64,000 nt of DNA from Combretum micranthum (GCA_024138025.1 JAMXBD010003390.1:1-64000); one strand, 5' to 3'. Positions 21,783 through 35,150 are shown, counted from the stretch's first letter. Made by a program: numbers and translations. The notes: generated by a model from the letters alone, not told the origin.

Positions 21783-24700
21783 TGTAAGCCCGGAAAATTT
21801 CAATAAATAATTTCAAGATGAACTTCGAAAATAAACCCTAAAAAAATCACTCCAAATTAAAACCGAATTTCAACTAGTCCAAAAACAAGAGAGAATCCAG
21901 AAATTTCCAAAGCTTGAGAAAAATAAGAATCCTTAAAGATAAAATAAGAACTCAACATACTTCAATTCCAAAACCACTACGTACGATAAATTCCATATTT
22001 AACTCCGACTTATAAAAACGGGTAATACAAAGCCAAAAACAAATTATCGAAAAGCAAATAACGATTGACTTTCGAAAATATAACTTAATTCAAGAATTCC
22101 AAAAACATTAAGAGATATTAAATACTTACAAAAATGAAATGTAAAATAAATTTCTTAAAGTAAATACGTTGTATAAACATAAAATATCAGTTTCCGAATT
22201 GGCAAGGATCTGGATCGAAAAATCACCTGGAAACCCTAAGCGGAATACAATAGTTAAGTTCGGGAATCTAGCGCCCCTAACCCTAGAGGTCGAGATGTAG
22301 TTTAAATATGTAAAATAGCTCATAGTAATATGAGTTGTTTAAAAATATCAGATTGGTAAATTTTTGACCTATTTCGAACCCGTTCAGATACAGACTTCGA
22401 AAAGCGTGTCCCGGGACTCGAGATATAAAAAATATACCAATAATACCGTTAGACTCGTAATTTCATAAGATTTCTAAATATATCAGTTATATAATTTTTC
22501 GGGTTATAAAAATTACAGTTATAACCTTTTTTATTGCATTTCCATTATTACCGGCGATTAATTAGTCTTTTGCGCTATTCATTTTTATTTCATTACAAAA
22601 TTTTATTATTCTTATAAAGCCTTATATTTTTAGATAAATATTTATATTTTATAGAAAATTTTGTTTTCTAAAATTTAGTTCGTATCGAGTCTTTACGGGG
22701 TCGGATTCTATTTAAGACCCGATACTAAAAATAAAATAAAATAATTTAATAATTGAAAAATATTTTAAAAATATTTTTATTTTCATAAAATAATTTTTTA
22801 GAATTTTTCGGGTTATAAAAATATTATTTATAGCCCATATTCGCGTATTTTGATCGTACCGATAACATATTTGTTAAAATAATAAAATAGTTCAAATAAT
22901 TATTTAAATTTAATTATGAAAAATCTGATACAAATATTTGAAATAAATTTTCTAATTTTATTTTATTTTAATTTTTTTTATTAAGAAAGTACCTTTACAA
23001 CCCATACCTTCAAGTACACCTTACACATATCACTTCCTTTTCACTTCAATCTTTCTACACATCATCCCACAATTCATGGCAGATTTTTGACTCATTCATG
23101 GTTGCCATTGTCCTTTAATTTACTCATATTTTGACTAAAATTAATTATATTTCAATCCTTCTTCAAAAAGTTACATTATACATTAATTATACAATTCAAA
23201 TTTGAGTCAAATTTCAACAAAATCCACTCTCTCTCCTCCTAGTCTTTCACGTGCAGCATGGGGCATCTTTGGCTGCCTTTTTTTATTTTTTCTCTCATTT
23301 ATTTAATTAAAACACCCATTTTCTCTCTCTCCTTCATTTACTCACTTTCCCTCTTTCATTCTTTAACTTTTCTCTCTCTTTTTCCTCTCTTTCTTTGTTC
23401 TTTCTCTCTTGTTCTTTCAAGAATAACAAGCTGCCCCCATTCCATTCTTGAGCCTCCACACCTATTTCTTAAAGATTTCTAAGTAAATCTTCTTCCCAAA
23501 GCTCCATAGGTGATATAGGTAAAGTGTAATGAAGGTTTCATGCATCAAATGACCTTTCATAAGCTTAAAAGCTTAGGATGATGATGCCAATAATGAAACA
23601 CTCCTTTTCTCTACTTTTATTATCTTGTTTAAAGTTGATATGTTTTGTAGATCTAAATTTTTGTAGCTTTGATTTTCATTTATGCCATGGATCTTGTTAT
23701 TTAAGTTGTTATCTTTGTTATTTCTTATGATTTATGTATAGATCTATCATCCACATGTCTATCTTAGTGATTCATGTATTTAAAACTAGTTTAGAAGACT
23801 AGATCTAGTGTTTTGAGTTCATAAATGCATTAGATCTTTGTTTATGTTCATGAACAACTTGCTATAGCATGATGATGGTAGGAAAATTGTAGGAAACTCA
23901 AGATCTATTTCATTTTCAACAAAAACAACTTTTGAAAATTCGGATGAAAATGGAACCATATTTAGAAAAGTGGTTTTTCAACTTCAAAATATATATTTTT
24001 CATTTAAAATGAAGGGCTTAGGGTAGAGACAACATAAATGAATAATTTTGATAAGTAAAGTTTAGATCTATGAGTTTGTAGTTCATTACCATGGGTTTCA
24101 TTTAGATATATGTTCATATTATGTGTAGATCTTAGATTTGAACTTGAATAAAAGTAGTAAAATTCGTATTTTGGCAAGACCAATATTTGAAAACCACTTT
24201 CCAAGTGTCAAAATGTAATTTTTACTTAAGAAAATGAAGGCTTAATATATGTATATCATCAAGGCTTCTTTTTACAAGAATCTAATGTGATTTTCAAAAA
24301 TTATTTTCAAAATAAAAATTATATTTTCGGATTTTAGCCAAGGCATATTTTTAAAACATGTTTTCCAACTCAAAAATGGAGTTTTTATTTAAGAAATGAA
24401 AAGGCTCTTAAGATAGGATATGTAAGGAATAGATTTTCATAAGTTTATATAGGTTTTATCAAAAGATATGTCCAAAAATGAATTTTGTAAATTCGGATCC
24501 CAATAAAGACCAATTTTTAAAACCCATTTATCAACTCCAAAACTCATGTTTTATGTGAAAAATGAAGTATATAGGTAATAGGTATCATTAAGTAATGATT
24601 TTTACAAGTTAAAATGAGTTTAGGCATGAGTAATGTGTAAAACAAGTAATGGAATTAAAATGGAAAAAATTTGAGTTGGTGATTAAATTGTCAAATTCGT

Positions 24701-26658
24701 AATTTGAGATGATGCATATGTAATCACTAGTATTTGAGCTCATATTGGAAGTTTTATGTGTTAAATGAAGCCCTTAGACAATAGATGTAATAAAGCTTCA
24801 AATTTTAATGTTTTAAACAAGTTTTCCCCAAATGAATCATTTAAAAAGTGGATTTTCTAAAATTCGGATTTTTGAGTAAATCATATTGGAAAACATATTT
24901 ACAAAGTGTAAAATGGAAATTTTTATGTAGAAATGAAGGTCATAAGTAATATATATAATGAAGACTCAATTTTGACAAAAATAATTATATTTTCTCAAGT
25001 AATAAATCCAAAACAAATGGAAATGATCAAAGATTAGAAAACTAGATTTTTCATAAGTAGTTGTTATTATGATCTTGCGAGATAAAAAGTTATAAAATTT
25101 CCTTTTTGCAAAAATCATCAAGATCATGCATACATTAAGCTCATCTCGTGTCATTCATGTTAGGAAATCATTCATATTGCATGTATAGCTAATCTATATA
25201 GTAGGAACATTACAAATATTTACAAAACTACTTTTCGGAAGTTGAAAATTGTTGCTGCCCTAATCTGATCCGAACTTTTCGAATCTTCAAAGTTTTCAAA
25301 ACTTGAAAATAATATTAGAAATAGATAGATCTTTTGAAGTAGATAGAAATCAATATATAATTTGAGAGATTCCGAGTTAAAATGACCAAGTTATGGCCGT
25401 TTTAAATTGGAATTCCCGCTTAGGACGAGAATTACGAATTTGATATTTTGTATAAAATCGTTTGGATTAGTTTCAGTTGAAATACTTATTAGAGTATTTC
25501 TTCCTTGTTAGGTGATCCCGAATTCGACGATTCCCTACCACCGGGTTATTATTACTAGAAAACCGGTGATCCAATGGTCGAGTGAGTTTTCTCCTTGTTT
25601 TGTTACCTTGATTGTGATTGTAGTTAGTTGCATTAGAATTATAGGAACAAAATAAAAATCGATATGAATGGGGATGGGATATATGATGAGACTGTGATGA
25701 ATGTATGCCAAAGAATACTAACGCATATCGAAACCACGATTTGATTGGATAACTGCACCGTTCATATTATTTCTGTTATATGTGTGATATTGGTTGGTCA
25801 CTCTAAAGAATATAAATAATTTTGACCTAAGCAAAAATTAAATTGGTCATGCATTGCATTGGACATATTGCATTTGGTAGCATGCTACTCCTACGTAGGT
25901 CGATCGGTATGGTCCGTAGATGACTTGTTTGGATAATGAACTCGGTGCCAGAGCTCATTCAGGGGTACTAAGGTGCATGTGGATGCATTCTTGGATGAGC
26001 CTAGCCGAGTCGAGTGCTAAAAGCCGAGGGCTTGGGGACTAGATGCAGTCGTGTAGACTCAATACCATTCCTAACCCAAGATACGGAGGGCGTAAATCCG
26101 TTCTGTGTGTGGGTTCCGGATACCCATGCATAATTGCTTGCTCACGTGTTTGTTCATGCATAGCATATGATTGATTTTAACTTGCTTGTTATGGTACGAA
26201 ACTAAGGGAATTCCTACTAAGCTAGTGTAGCTTATACCCTAATAGTTGTTTAAATGAACAGGTTATTTCAAGAATGCAAAGTGGGGACCGAATTCGTTGG
26301 AGCCGAGAATGACTCCGGGATTTCGGCAAAGAATACGAATGTTTGAAGTTATCAGCTGGTTTTATGATTTGTCTTGTAATAGTTTATATAGGGAAGTTTG
26401 TGGATGAATGTAATTGGAGTTGAACGATTTGTATTTTGAAGTATAGTGTTTTGTATCTGAAGTATAGTAAATTGTATTTCCTTTACTTTGTTACTCAATT
26501 GTATCAACATAAAATGTATCATTCCGATGTGTCTCCTTTATGTGTTAGACGCCTTGTACATAATATAGAAGTCTTCGCGTGATTAAGGTGGTCATTCTTA
26601 GGCTTTAATATTGTGTACGGCGGACTGCCACGTTTAGGGTATCCTTCGGGGCGTGATA
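21783..26658 (+). mobile_element. Solo LTR B, giant LTR long subfamily (4876 bp)
   Basis: Begins TGTAAGCCCGG and ends GGGGCGTGATA; the expected terminal CA has become TA. Flanked by CGTGG on both sides (21778-21782, 26659-26663), a perfect target-site duplication. Collinear with solo LTR A along its length, but about 530 bases shorter: the unit at 24490 starts like A's unit at 12252 and continues like A's unit at 12798, so two repeat units are missing. Core block at 25315-25410; GGAGGGCGTAAATCCGTTCT near 26085. No coding capacity. Confidence 0.9.
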
Positions 26659-26663
26659 CGTGG

Positions 26664-26901
26664 CATATTAATTAGGCAGATTAAGCGCGATCATAAAGAA
26701 TTTCAGACCATCCAAGTCTAATACTAGCTCATACAATGATTTATCAACAAGTCTTGTCTCGATATACTTATCATTCATTCAACCAAGATTATGTCACAAT
26801 CATCGTAATTTTATCTTTTCCTAATTCTAATGCCACTACGATTACAAGCACATACATGAGCACAAGTATTTAAGAAATGAACTCACTCAGCTATGGAGAG
26901 A
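26664..26901 (-). repeat. Giant LTR copy E, segment 2
   Basis: Continues LTR E from GTGATATGCATG (21748) into GCATATTAATTAGGC. Contains TTATCTTTTCCTAATTCTAA and the GAACTCACTC block found in LTRs D, F and G. Ends with AGAGA, LTR C's left target duplication. Confidence 0.7.
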
Positions 26902-27570
26902 TGTAAATCCCCAAGTTTTTTTGAATCCGAATTGAAGCTTAAACCTTAATCGGAAGTCAACCGGATTTCCAGAGCCAACAAAACCCTAGTTTACAATAAC
27001 CGCTTAAGTCCGGCATTACCGTTTTCTCAAGCCCTAGAAAACGAAGTTGGAAAAGTTAGCTATAATAGTTCGTAATAGCTATAGGTTATATAAAAATATC
27101 AGATTAGAGGAATTCGAGTGTCCTTTGAACCCCATCGGACATAGTTCTTGAAAAACATGTCCGAGGGTCCGAAATAGGAAAATTATTTCGAATATACCGT
27201 TAGACTCGTAAAAATATAAGATTTCTAAAAATATCAATTTCTTAATTTTTCGGTAGCTAAAAATATCATATATCGCTTTTATACGCATATTTTCTTACTA
27301 CCGACATTAAATTATCATGTCTACTTTTACATTACACTATTTTCTACTATCTACACTATTCATCTATCTCTACTTTTTCTTACAACCTACTCTTACAAAC
27401 CATACACCTATTTCTTACACATTTTCATTTCCAATAATATAATTTCACATCTTTCATTTCTTACTTTTAATTAACAAAATAACAAAAAAATAAAATTTTC
27501 CCTCTCCCCCATGCAAGAATGGCGCCGGCCCCTCCCTCTTGTCCATTACAATTTATCTCCCACATTTTCC

Positions 27571-27580
27571 TATAAATACC
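27571..27580 (+). promoter_or_regulatory. Conserved TATA box of LTR C
   Basis: TATAAATACC followed by CCCTC. The same TATAAATACC-(C)nT context appears in LTR H (35881), LTR I (51856), LTR F (- strand, 33971-33962) and LTR D (- strand, 60182-60173), so it is a conserved promoter of this subfamily. Confidence 0.7.
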
Positions 27581-29392
27581 CCCTCATACCTTCACTTCTT
27601 TCACACCATTTCTTCACTAAAGTTACTCTCTCAAAATCTCTCAAGAATTCTCTCCAAGAAGTCTCTTACAAGAAGTTCCTCTCTTCTTCTTTCTTTTAGG
27701 TAATATGCCTTCAAGAAATTCCCATGTTCATTTATTTAGTATGAACTTAGTGTGTGTTTTCTAAAACCATGAAGGTTAAGAAAGCAACAATAGGTTCATA
27801 CTTTGTTTTTGTTCATAATCATAATTCCTTTATGTTTCTTTTATGTTCATAACTATCTAAATATCTATATATATATATATATTATTTAAAGTATATAAGC
27901 TCATTGTTTTGCAATTTATTTACCTTTCATGCAATTTATTTACTTCATTGCAATTTATTTAATTTCAAGTTGTTTTTAAGACTAGTCATTCTAGTCTTAG
28001 ACTTGTCCTCATCAAGTCAAAACAATTTCTTTTCTTTTCGGGACTAGTCTTTTCTTAGTCTCGAGGTATCTTGATGAAGCTAAGATCCCAATACTTGATT
28101 TACTTTCTTATTTACTTAATCTTTCAAGTTCTTATGTTCCTTTATATTTCTATAGTTTATGATTCATATTCATGCATGAACATAATGTTTTTGTCTCAAT
28201 AAAAATAAATGAGGAAGTGTTTTCATAAACTAAAGGTTCTTGTTAAATAAAACTAGGAAATAGATTTCTTAAAACTCATGAACATATTTGGAAATGATTT
28301 TTCTTAAATAAACAAAAGGTTTTGTAAAAAAAAAAAAATTATTTTCATCAAGTATTAGAAACTCTTTTAAGAATCATTGCAAGAAACAAAAATATCATTT
28401 TATTACTTTAAAAATTGTTGGAATCTAAGTTTAAAAAATAAAACCACTCCTTAGGAAATTAAAGTAATTGCAAGAAATTAAATTTAATTTTAGAAAAAGA
28501 AATATTCATCTCAAATAACCCAAGAATCCCTTCAAAAGTAAAATGAATATTCCAATAAAATTTCAAGTTCAAAGTCTTTTAAAAACCTTACTTTTCATAA
28601 GTTGAGACAACTTCATTTACTTCATATATTTGTTATGAGTCATTACATATATGTATATACCTTTCAAAAAGTTTACAAAATACTTGAAATATTCATCTTT
28701 TCAAATGATATTTGTTTACAAGAAGGAAAACAAGTTTTTGCAAATTCGTAGCAAATCTGGTCGCTGTCTTTTCAGAACCCAAATGACGTAGTTTTATGAA
28801 AATAAGCTTAGAAATACATAGATCTTTTCGAGTAGGTAAAAAACGGTATGTTATTCGAGAAATTCCGAGTTAAAATGAGCAAGTTATGGCCATTTTAAGT
28901 TGGAATTTTCCCTTATACGATTTTACCACGATTTTAAGAAAAGTTTAGAATGTTCAAGAATAGAAGTTTTATGAAAAACTCATTTTGGGAATTTCATCTT
29001 GTTTAGGTGACGAAGGACCCGAGATCGTCTATCCGGAGGATTATTTTGATTAGATCTACCGATATGGAGTGAGTTATTCCTCTCATCAAGTTACATTTCC
29101 TTGTTTTGTGCTTGTAAATAGAAGCACTAGAAATTAAGAGAAAGATAAAATGAACAATTGTCATCTGACTTGTGATTATGATTGCTTGAATATAAACTAA
29201 GAATATCGGAATTTGGTTTGATAAATAATATGTGATTCTTGTATTGATATGATGAGAATTGTGTTGATCACCTCTAACTTGAACTAAATATTTTTGGTTA
29301 AATTTATATTGGAATTAATTCATGCATATCATATACATGGGACACATTTGTTTCACTACTTTTCTTCGTATGGGGAAACGAGGAAATGGTAG

Positions 29393-29480
29393 TGGTGGCT
29401 GGTAGGAGCCGGAAAGTCTACATGGTGGCTAGTAGGAGCCGGAAAGTCTACAGGGTAAGCAGGAGCAGGTAAATCTGCAG
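29393..29480 (+). repeat. 30-bp tandem units in LTR C
   Basis: Two near-identical copies of a unit containing TAGGAGCCGGAAAGTCTACA plus a diverged third (AGGAGCAGGTAAATCTGCAG). Confidence 0.85.
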
Positions 29481-30147
29481 ATATTTATGGTCATATGGGC
29501 CTGTAACCTCCCAACCCTTGTCATGGAGGGTGTTAAATCCATGCTACACTTGATTTCTGGTTAATCATGTGTATCTTGCTTGTTCATATGATTTGTGCAT
29601 TTTCATATGTTTTGATTAAATACTTGTTTGAATTATGAAAATGTCTTATAGATGGAATTATCTCACTAAGCTAGTCATGCTTATACTCTTATAGTTTTCT
29701 ATTACAGTATGATTATCTATGGTTGGCTACAAGAAGCCCCGTATACCAGGTACGAGTGTAAGCTACTAGGAGTTTTTGGAAGAAGTTTATATATTTTTAG
29801 TTTTGAATGTAGACTTCTAGGAAAAATCTCTATAGTAGGCTTATGTGATAGTTATGTTTATTTTGATATTAGTATAGTTATATAAAGACTTTAAGGTGGG
29901 GGAATGCCCCTGAGATGATGTATTAATTTGTTATTAAATGAAGATCTTACGTTTATCTATTTAAGTTCATGCTTGCTTTTGCTGTCTATTTAAACGTAAT
30001 ACCCCTATGAGTCTCCTACTATCTTGGAAGCACGCCTTGCATATGATATCGAAGCTCCTGCGTGACTAAGGATTGTCATTCATTAGCTTTAATATTACAT
30101 GCGGCGGACTGCCACGTTTAGGGTACCCTCTGAGGCGTGACAAGAGA

Positions 30148-31388
30148 AATCCACTAGTCGTAGTAGTCCCCGGGGAATGGAAATCCATACTCCAATTCAC
30201 CTAAGTACAAGGAATACCCGAAATGAGTATTTCTTATAAGGTTCTAATAACTAAACAATTCTAGCTACTAAATTCGTCAATTTTCGCATAAGATAAAGTC
30301 CTAACTTTAAATGACCATATCTATCTCATTTTAACTCGGAATTAAGCATATAATATATCTATTTCTATCTACTTCGAAAGATCTATCTATTCCTAATATT
30401 ATTTTCAAGTTTCAAAAATATTTAGGTCACGAAACAGAGGGATCAGTTCTGGTCGTTCGAAAACTTCAATTCCGAAAAATAGTTTTGTGGATGCTTGTGA
30501 TGTTTCTAGCCTATAGCTTACTACACATGCAATATCGATGATTTTTTTTCCCATCATGAATAATATGATATGAACTTGATGCATGCATGTCTTTGACATT
30601 ATTTGCAAAAAGGAAAATTAAGAAACTTCTTATTTGCGAAGATCCATGACTACACACTTTCATGAAAACTAGTTTCCTAACTTTGGCTATCTCATTTTTT
30701 TTTTTGAAGTTATTTACTTAAGAAAATCAATTTATCCTTATCTAAATTGAGTCTTTATTATCCCTGTTACCCAAGCCTTCATTTCTACATAAAAACTTGC
30801 ATTCTACACTTTGCAAATATGTTTTCAAATAGGATTTGTCCAAAAATCTGAATTTCTTGAAATTAAAATTTTGAGTGATTCTTTTGGGAAAACTTGTTTA
30901 ATGCATTAAAACTTAAGGTTTTAAGATACCTATTACCTAAGGAATCCATTTAACACATAAAACTTTTATTTTGAACTTGGATGATAGGTGTTCTTATGAC
31001 CTATATTCAAAATTACGAATTTCACATGTGGAGTACTAACTCAAAGTTTTCCATCTAGATTCCACTTCTTATTTTATACATTAATCTCATTAAAACTCAT
31101 TTCAACTCATAAAAATTACTACTTAATGATACCTATTACCTATACCCTTCATTTTTCACATAAAACATGAGTTTTAAAATTGATAAAAGGGTTTTTAAAA
31201 TAGGGTCTTGAAATCATACGAATTTGACTTTGAGGATTTCAAACAAAAACTTTTCCTTTTCAAGTTCCTTGCTTTATTTACTTAAGGATCTACCAACTAC
31301 CACATCTATATACCTAAAACAAAGCCTTCATGAGCTCCCCAATTTCCATTATCATTTACATTGGGCATTGTCATCCTAAGGTAGAGCT
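30148..31388 (-). repeat. Giant LTR copy E, segment 3 (truncated)
   Basis: Reads as LTR A/B in reverse: TATTTCTTATAAGG, core block (30305-30400), TTGAGTCTTTATTATCC, CTTCATTTCTACATAAAAAC, and at 31100-31200 a repeat unit like that of LTR B. It breaks off near 31388 where LTR F begins; the remaining 5' half of LTR E (about 2.5 kb) is absent. Confidence 0.65.
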
Positions 31389-33816
31389 GTAAGTATTCTT
31401 GTGACAACAAAAATCTATACGAGTGTAATCTACAATGTGCTTAGTGGGAATATTTCTATATTACATACCATACAAATAAAACCAAACGAGTTTGTTAGGC
31501 AAACATATGCTGTGCAATAATCATATGAGCAATAAATATATATGGCAAATAAAAACCATACATAGTATGGATTTACGCATTCCATGACAAGGGTTAGGGA
31601 ATGCTTTTAAAAAAGGGGTATGTACAACTACTGTTGTTTAGAAAAATGGGGTCCTTGCAACCACTACTGCTAGTCCTCGAGCACCAACCTATAGCAATTG
31701 ATCTAGTGCTACTCCATAACGAGGCCATACTCCCGAACATCGTAGTTCCTTAATGCTGGAGCAAGGCCCCTAGGTCATCCATGGTTAATCACCAATCAGA
31801 TCCCATGCATAAGAGTAGCAACAAAAATGAAATGCGACTCGTCGATATGCGATGTATGATCAATTTCTTTGGTTCATCTCAACCATATTAATATTCATTA
31901 TAAGGTATCCAAGAAATCGCCATACAAACATAGCAATAGAGTAAAGTAATCATAACATATTAAGAAACCACATTAAGGCTTCGATATAATTAAGATTCCT
32001 TTGATCACGCAATGTAACACATAGACATAACCCCATGACAACCCCACAACATGTTCATTTTCTTATCTTTTCCCTATCAACTAATGCAATTACTTTACAT
32101 GTAAAAACAAGACACACATAAAGGGAAAACTTACTCGGCCATAGCAATGATCTCCTGGTCCAAATAGTCTTTGGGAAATGGGGCTTTGTAATCCTCGTCA
32201 CCTGAACAAAAGAAATACCTAAAATAAGTATTTCATACTAACTTTACTTAATTTTCTAACTCTATAAACCTTATTCTTAGTAAATTTTCGAGTTATCTTG
32301 TTTAAACCTTAAAAATGGTCATAACTATGTCATTTTAACTCTGATTTTCACAAGTAATCGTTTTCTACTCACTTTGAATGCTCTATCCATTCTTATGATT
32401 ATTTTGATCATAGGAGTTCTCTAAAGTCTCAGAACAGTAGGGTCAGACTGCACTTATATAATGTTTTAGCTTTATTTTGATATTTCCTATGATTTTACTC
32501 TATTTAAAACTCTCTAAGGTGTATATTTATTATCCATATGGTCAAATATAAATGACATATGAATAACAATTCATTACATACTCATGAACTTAGTGATGTT
32601 GCTCATAAAAATTTTCTTAAGAAATTTTTATAATAAAGCTTTACCATTTCCTCTATTTTGGTAGAAAGATCATAACCTTTTTAGTGTAATCATTTCATGC
32701 TTTGTAAAACTTTGTAAATCAAGTTTGAGAAATGAAGTTTCACACTTTACTCATGCTCTAAGGTTCTTCACATAATTAAAAATTTTGAGCATGGATTGTT
32801 ATTTTGCTTGGTCATTTTTATTTAAAATACTAAAATCAAGTTGGTTTGAAAATGAAATTAAAGTTTTGCATCCCCATTTATACTTATGTGCCATGGAATT
32901 TTGAAAAATAGGAATGGGGGTTTTGTTTTCAAATCTTTCTTTTACTAAAAGTGATTTTCCATGTATTAAAACCAAGTTTTAGAAAATATTTTACATTACA
33001 GAGAATTGTCATGTTGTGAAGATTCCTAATTACATGAATCTCTCACTTTTATGTTAGGCCCTCTAAATAAGTAAATGCATATGATGACAATCTTTTGATC
33101 ATCATCTTGTTCTTAAATTTTAATTTAGAGGCTTTTGAACATCATGGCATTTTAATCCAAAATTTTATTTTAACATCGTCACCAAAAGCATATTATGTAG
33201 ATGAACATGAGAAATAAATAAACTCTCGATTAATGAAACATAAACATAAGGATAACATAAAGAAAAATAGAAGTCTTAGAATTAGGACATGGCTTCCTAG
33301 GACTTAAAGTGGACAAGTCTCTAAGACGAGATTAGATAAAATGGGAGTCTTAAAGTTTAGATAAGGCTCCTTCAAACTTTGAAATGGATAAGTATCCTTA
33401 TGACTTGATTATGAACAAGTCCGAGCCTTTGATTTGGGACAAGTCTCTATGAAAATAAATTGAAAGAAATAATTTGTAAGAAGGTAAAGAGCATGGAAAT
33501 AAAAGTTAGGCTAGTGAGCAATGTCCCCTAAAGATTATATATATATATATATATATATTCATATAGATACATATATAGTAGTTAGATTAGTATACAAGAA
33601 AATAAATGAACATAAACTTAAATGTAAAAAGACCCAAATATGGTGGCATGCATTTCCATCCTTAGCATTAACCATTGTGGGGAGAGTTTTCCTATGGGAA
33701 TATCATGAAAGTCATACAAGACTTGTACAACAATATATATGAGAGGTGTTTAGAGTGTTTACCTAAGAGAAGAGATGGAATTTATGTATTTATGTGAAAG
33801 AGAGAGAGTATCGTGA

Positions 33817-33872
<56 letters not shown>

Positions 33873-34250
33873 TAGTTTTTGTGGGAAAGATAAGAGAGAA
33901 GTTGAGAGAGTTTTGGAAAGTTTTAAGTGTAAAGTAAATTATGAAAATGAGGAGGTAAGGGGGTATTTATAGAGAATGAGTGTGAATAAAGAATGAGAGA
34001 AAAAAATAAAAGAGAGAGGGAATGGGAAGAGGACTATGGTTGGCATCGTTTAGAGAGAGAAAGAGAGAGAGGGAGATTAAAGAAAAGCAGTTTGGCTGGT
34101 TATGAAAAGTATGGTACTAAGTATGGTGTATATAAGAAGAGATAAGATGTAAGTGTGTAGGTGCAAAAATAAGATGATAAAAGTGATGGAGTAAACAATA
34201 ATGAATAGTAAATAAATTGAACAAATAATATCAATAGAAAATACAACATA
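31389..34250 (-). repeat. Giant LTR copy F, truncated at both ends
   Basis: Same family and strand as E, but of the short subfamily. Contains CTTAGTGGG (31440), ATGGATTTACGCATTCCATG (31568), the TACTCGGCCATAG and GTCACCTGAACAAAAG blocks (32130-32210), the core block (32310-32410), TGGACAAGTCT-like repeats (33310-33430), an (AT)n tract (33533-33559), and TATTTATAG (33964). The terminal TGTCACGCCCC and about 200 bases are missing at 31389. Similarity fades after about 34250. The frame at 33521-33742 is chance. Confidence 0.65.
33820..33871 (+). repeat. 52-base poly-G homopolymer
   Basis: An uninterrupted run of 52 G on the + strand (C on the LTR F sense strand), inside the purine-rich leader-side part of LTR F. 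The related copies have only short mixed purines there. Confidence 0.9.
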
Positions 34251-34439
34251 CATAAAATCCAGTCCAACTAACAATTTTAAAAATAAATAAAATAATAAAA
34301 CATGGTAGAAAAATAATTTAATATTATTATTTTATTATTAATCGTTATCTGGTTATATTGTCTTGATTTATACACTAGCGATCATGTATGGAAACTGTTT
34401 CGTGTATGGTTTTCGAGACAATTAGGATTTTTAATAAAG
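34251..34439. other. AT-rich sequence, nothing recognised
   Basis: Short AT-rich stretch with TTATTATTA words between LTR F and the GGGTTAA-rich block. No gene or element seen. Confidence 0.4.
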
Positions 34440-35150
34440 CAATATGAATGGGTTTAGTCTATAGGCAAACTCGTTTAACCTAGTTTGAAAATGGTTATGA
34501 CTAACTTTTTTCAACCTGTTTAAAAGTATATCAATTTAACCTAGTCCGTTTAACCCACAGGCCTCAGTGGGCTGAACTGCTGGTTAAGTAAGCTGACCCA
34601 CTAGTCCACTTGTGTGAAAAAATAAAAATACAAAATTGTAGGGGAAATAGCTATTAATATAGTATTATTCTTGAGACTTTTATACATGAGCTTAGTAACA
34701 TAAAATGACAAACTGATGTACATTCATTATAACATTTTTTTAAGTATATATATATTTTTTCAAACGAAATATGATATGCAATAAATTATTTTAAAATAAT
34801 TATTATAAAATATAAGTATTTATAATAATAATGAGATTAATCATTAATATATTTAAAATCTTATAAAACTTGATTTTTTATTATATACATCTTGTTCAAT
34901 TAACATAAATGGCTTAAATAGGCTAAATTGACCCCATTTAACCCACAAAGATATATAAGTGGTTCAATGGGTCAAAAAGTGCTCTGGCCTATTTAACCCA
35001 CGAGCCAAAGTGGGGTAGATTAGGGTAAAGAAATTTTGTCCCATTTTTAAAGTGGGCTAAATTTTTTTAACTCGTTTAACCCACAAGCAAAAATGGGTTG
35101 GGCTGGGTTGGATTAACCCATTTAACCTACCTGCACACTTCTAGTTTTGA
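34440..35150. mobile_element. GGGTTAA-rich non-autonomous DNA-transposon-like block
   Basis: Both edges are dense in GTTTAACCCAC and its complement, for example 34545-34560 and 35068-35085, with GTGTGCAGGTAGGTTAAATG (- strand) closing the right edge. Ends of this wording are common in plant hAT- and Mutator-like non-autonomous elements. The centre (34620-34880) is plain AT. I could not establish exact terminal inverted repeats or a target duplication, and there is no transposase. Confidence 0.35.

Larger units (their letters stand above)
26902..30142 (+). mobile_element. Solo LTR C, giant LTR short subfamily (3241 bp)
   Basis: Begins TGTAAATCCCC and ends GAGGCGTGACA, flanked by AGAGA on both sides (26897-26901, 30143-30147). 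It shares the 3' end and core block with LTRs A and B, but its 5' half is of a different type: a GC-rich GGCGCCGGCCCC island (27521) and a promoter-like TATAAATACCCCCTC (27571). Tandem 30-bp units lie at 29393-29480. An (AT)n tract lies near 27857-27882. Inserted in LTR E on the opposite strand. Confidence 0.9.

Noticed and set aside
34540..35130. Telomere-like repeats (GGGTTAA words)
   Set aside because: Not in tandem register and mixed with other words; transposon ends explain them better than the plant telomere repeat TTTAGGG.
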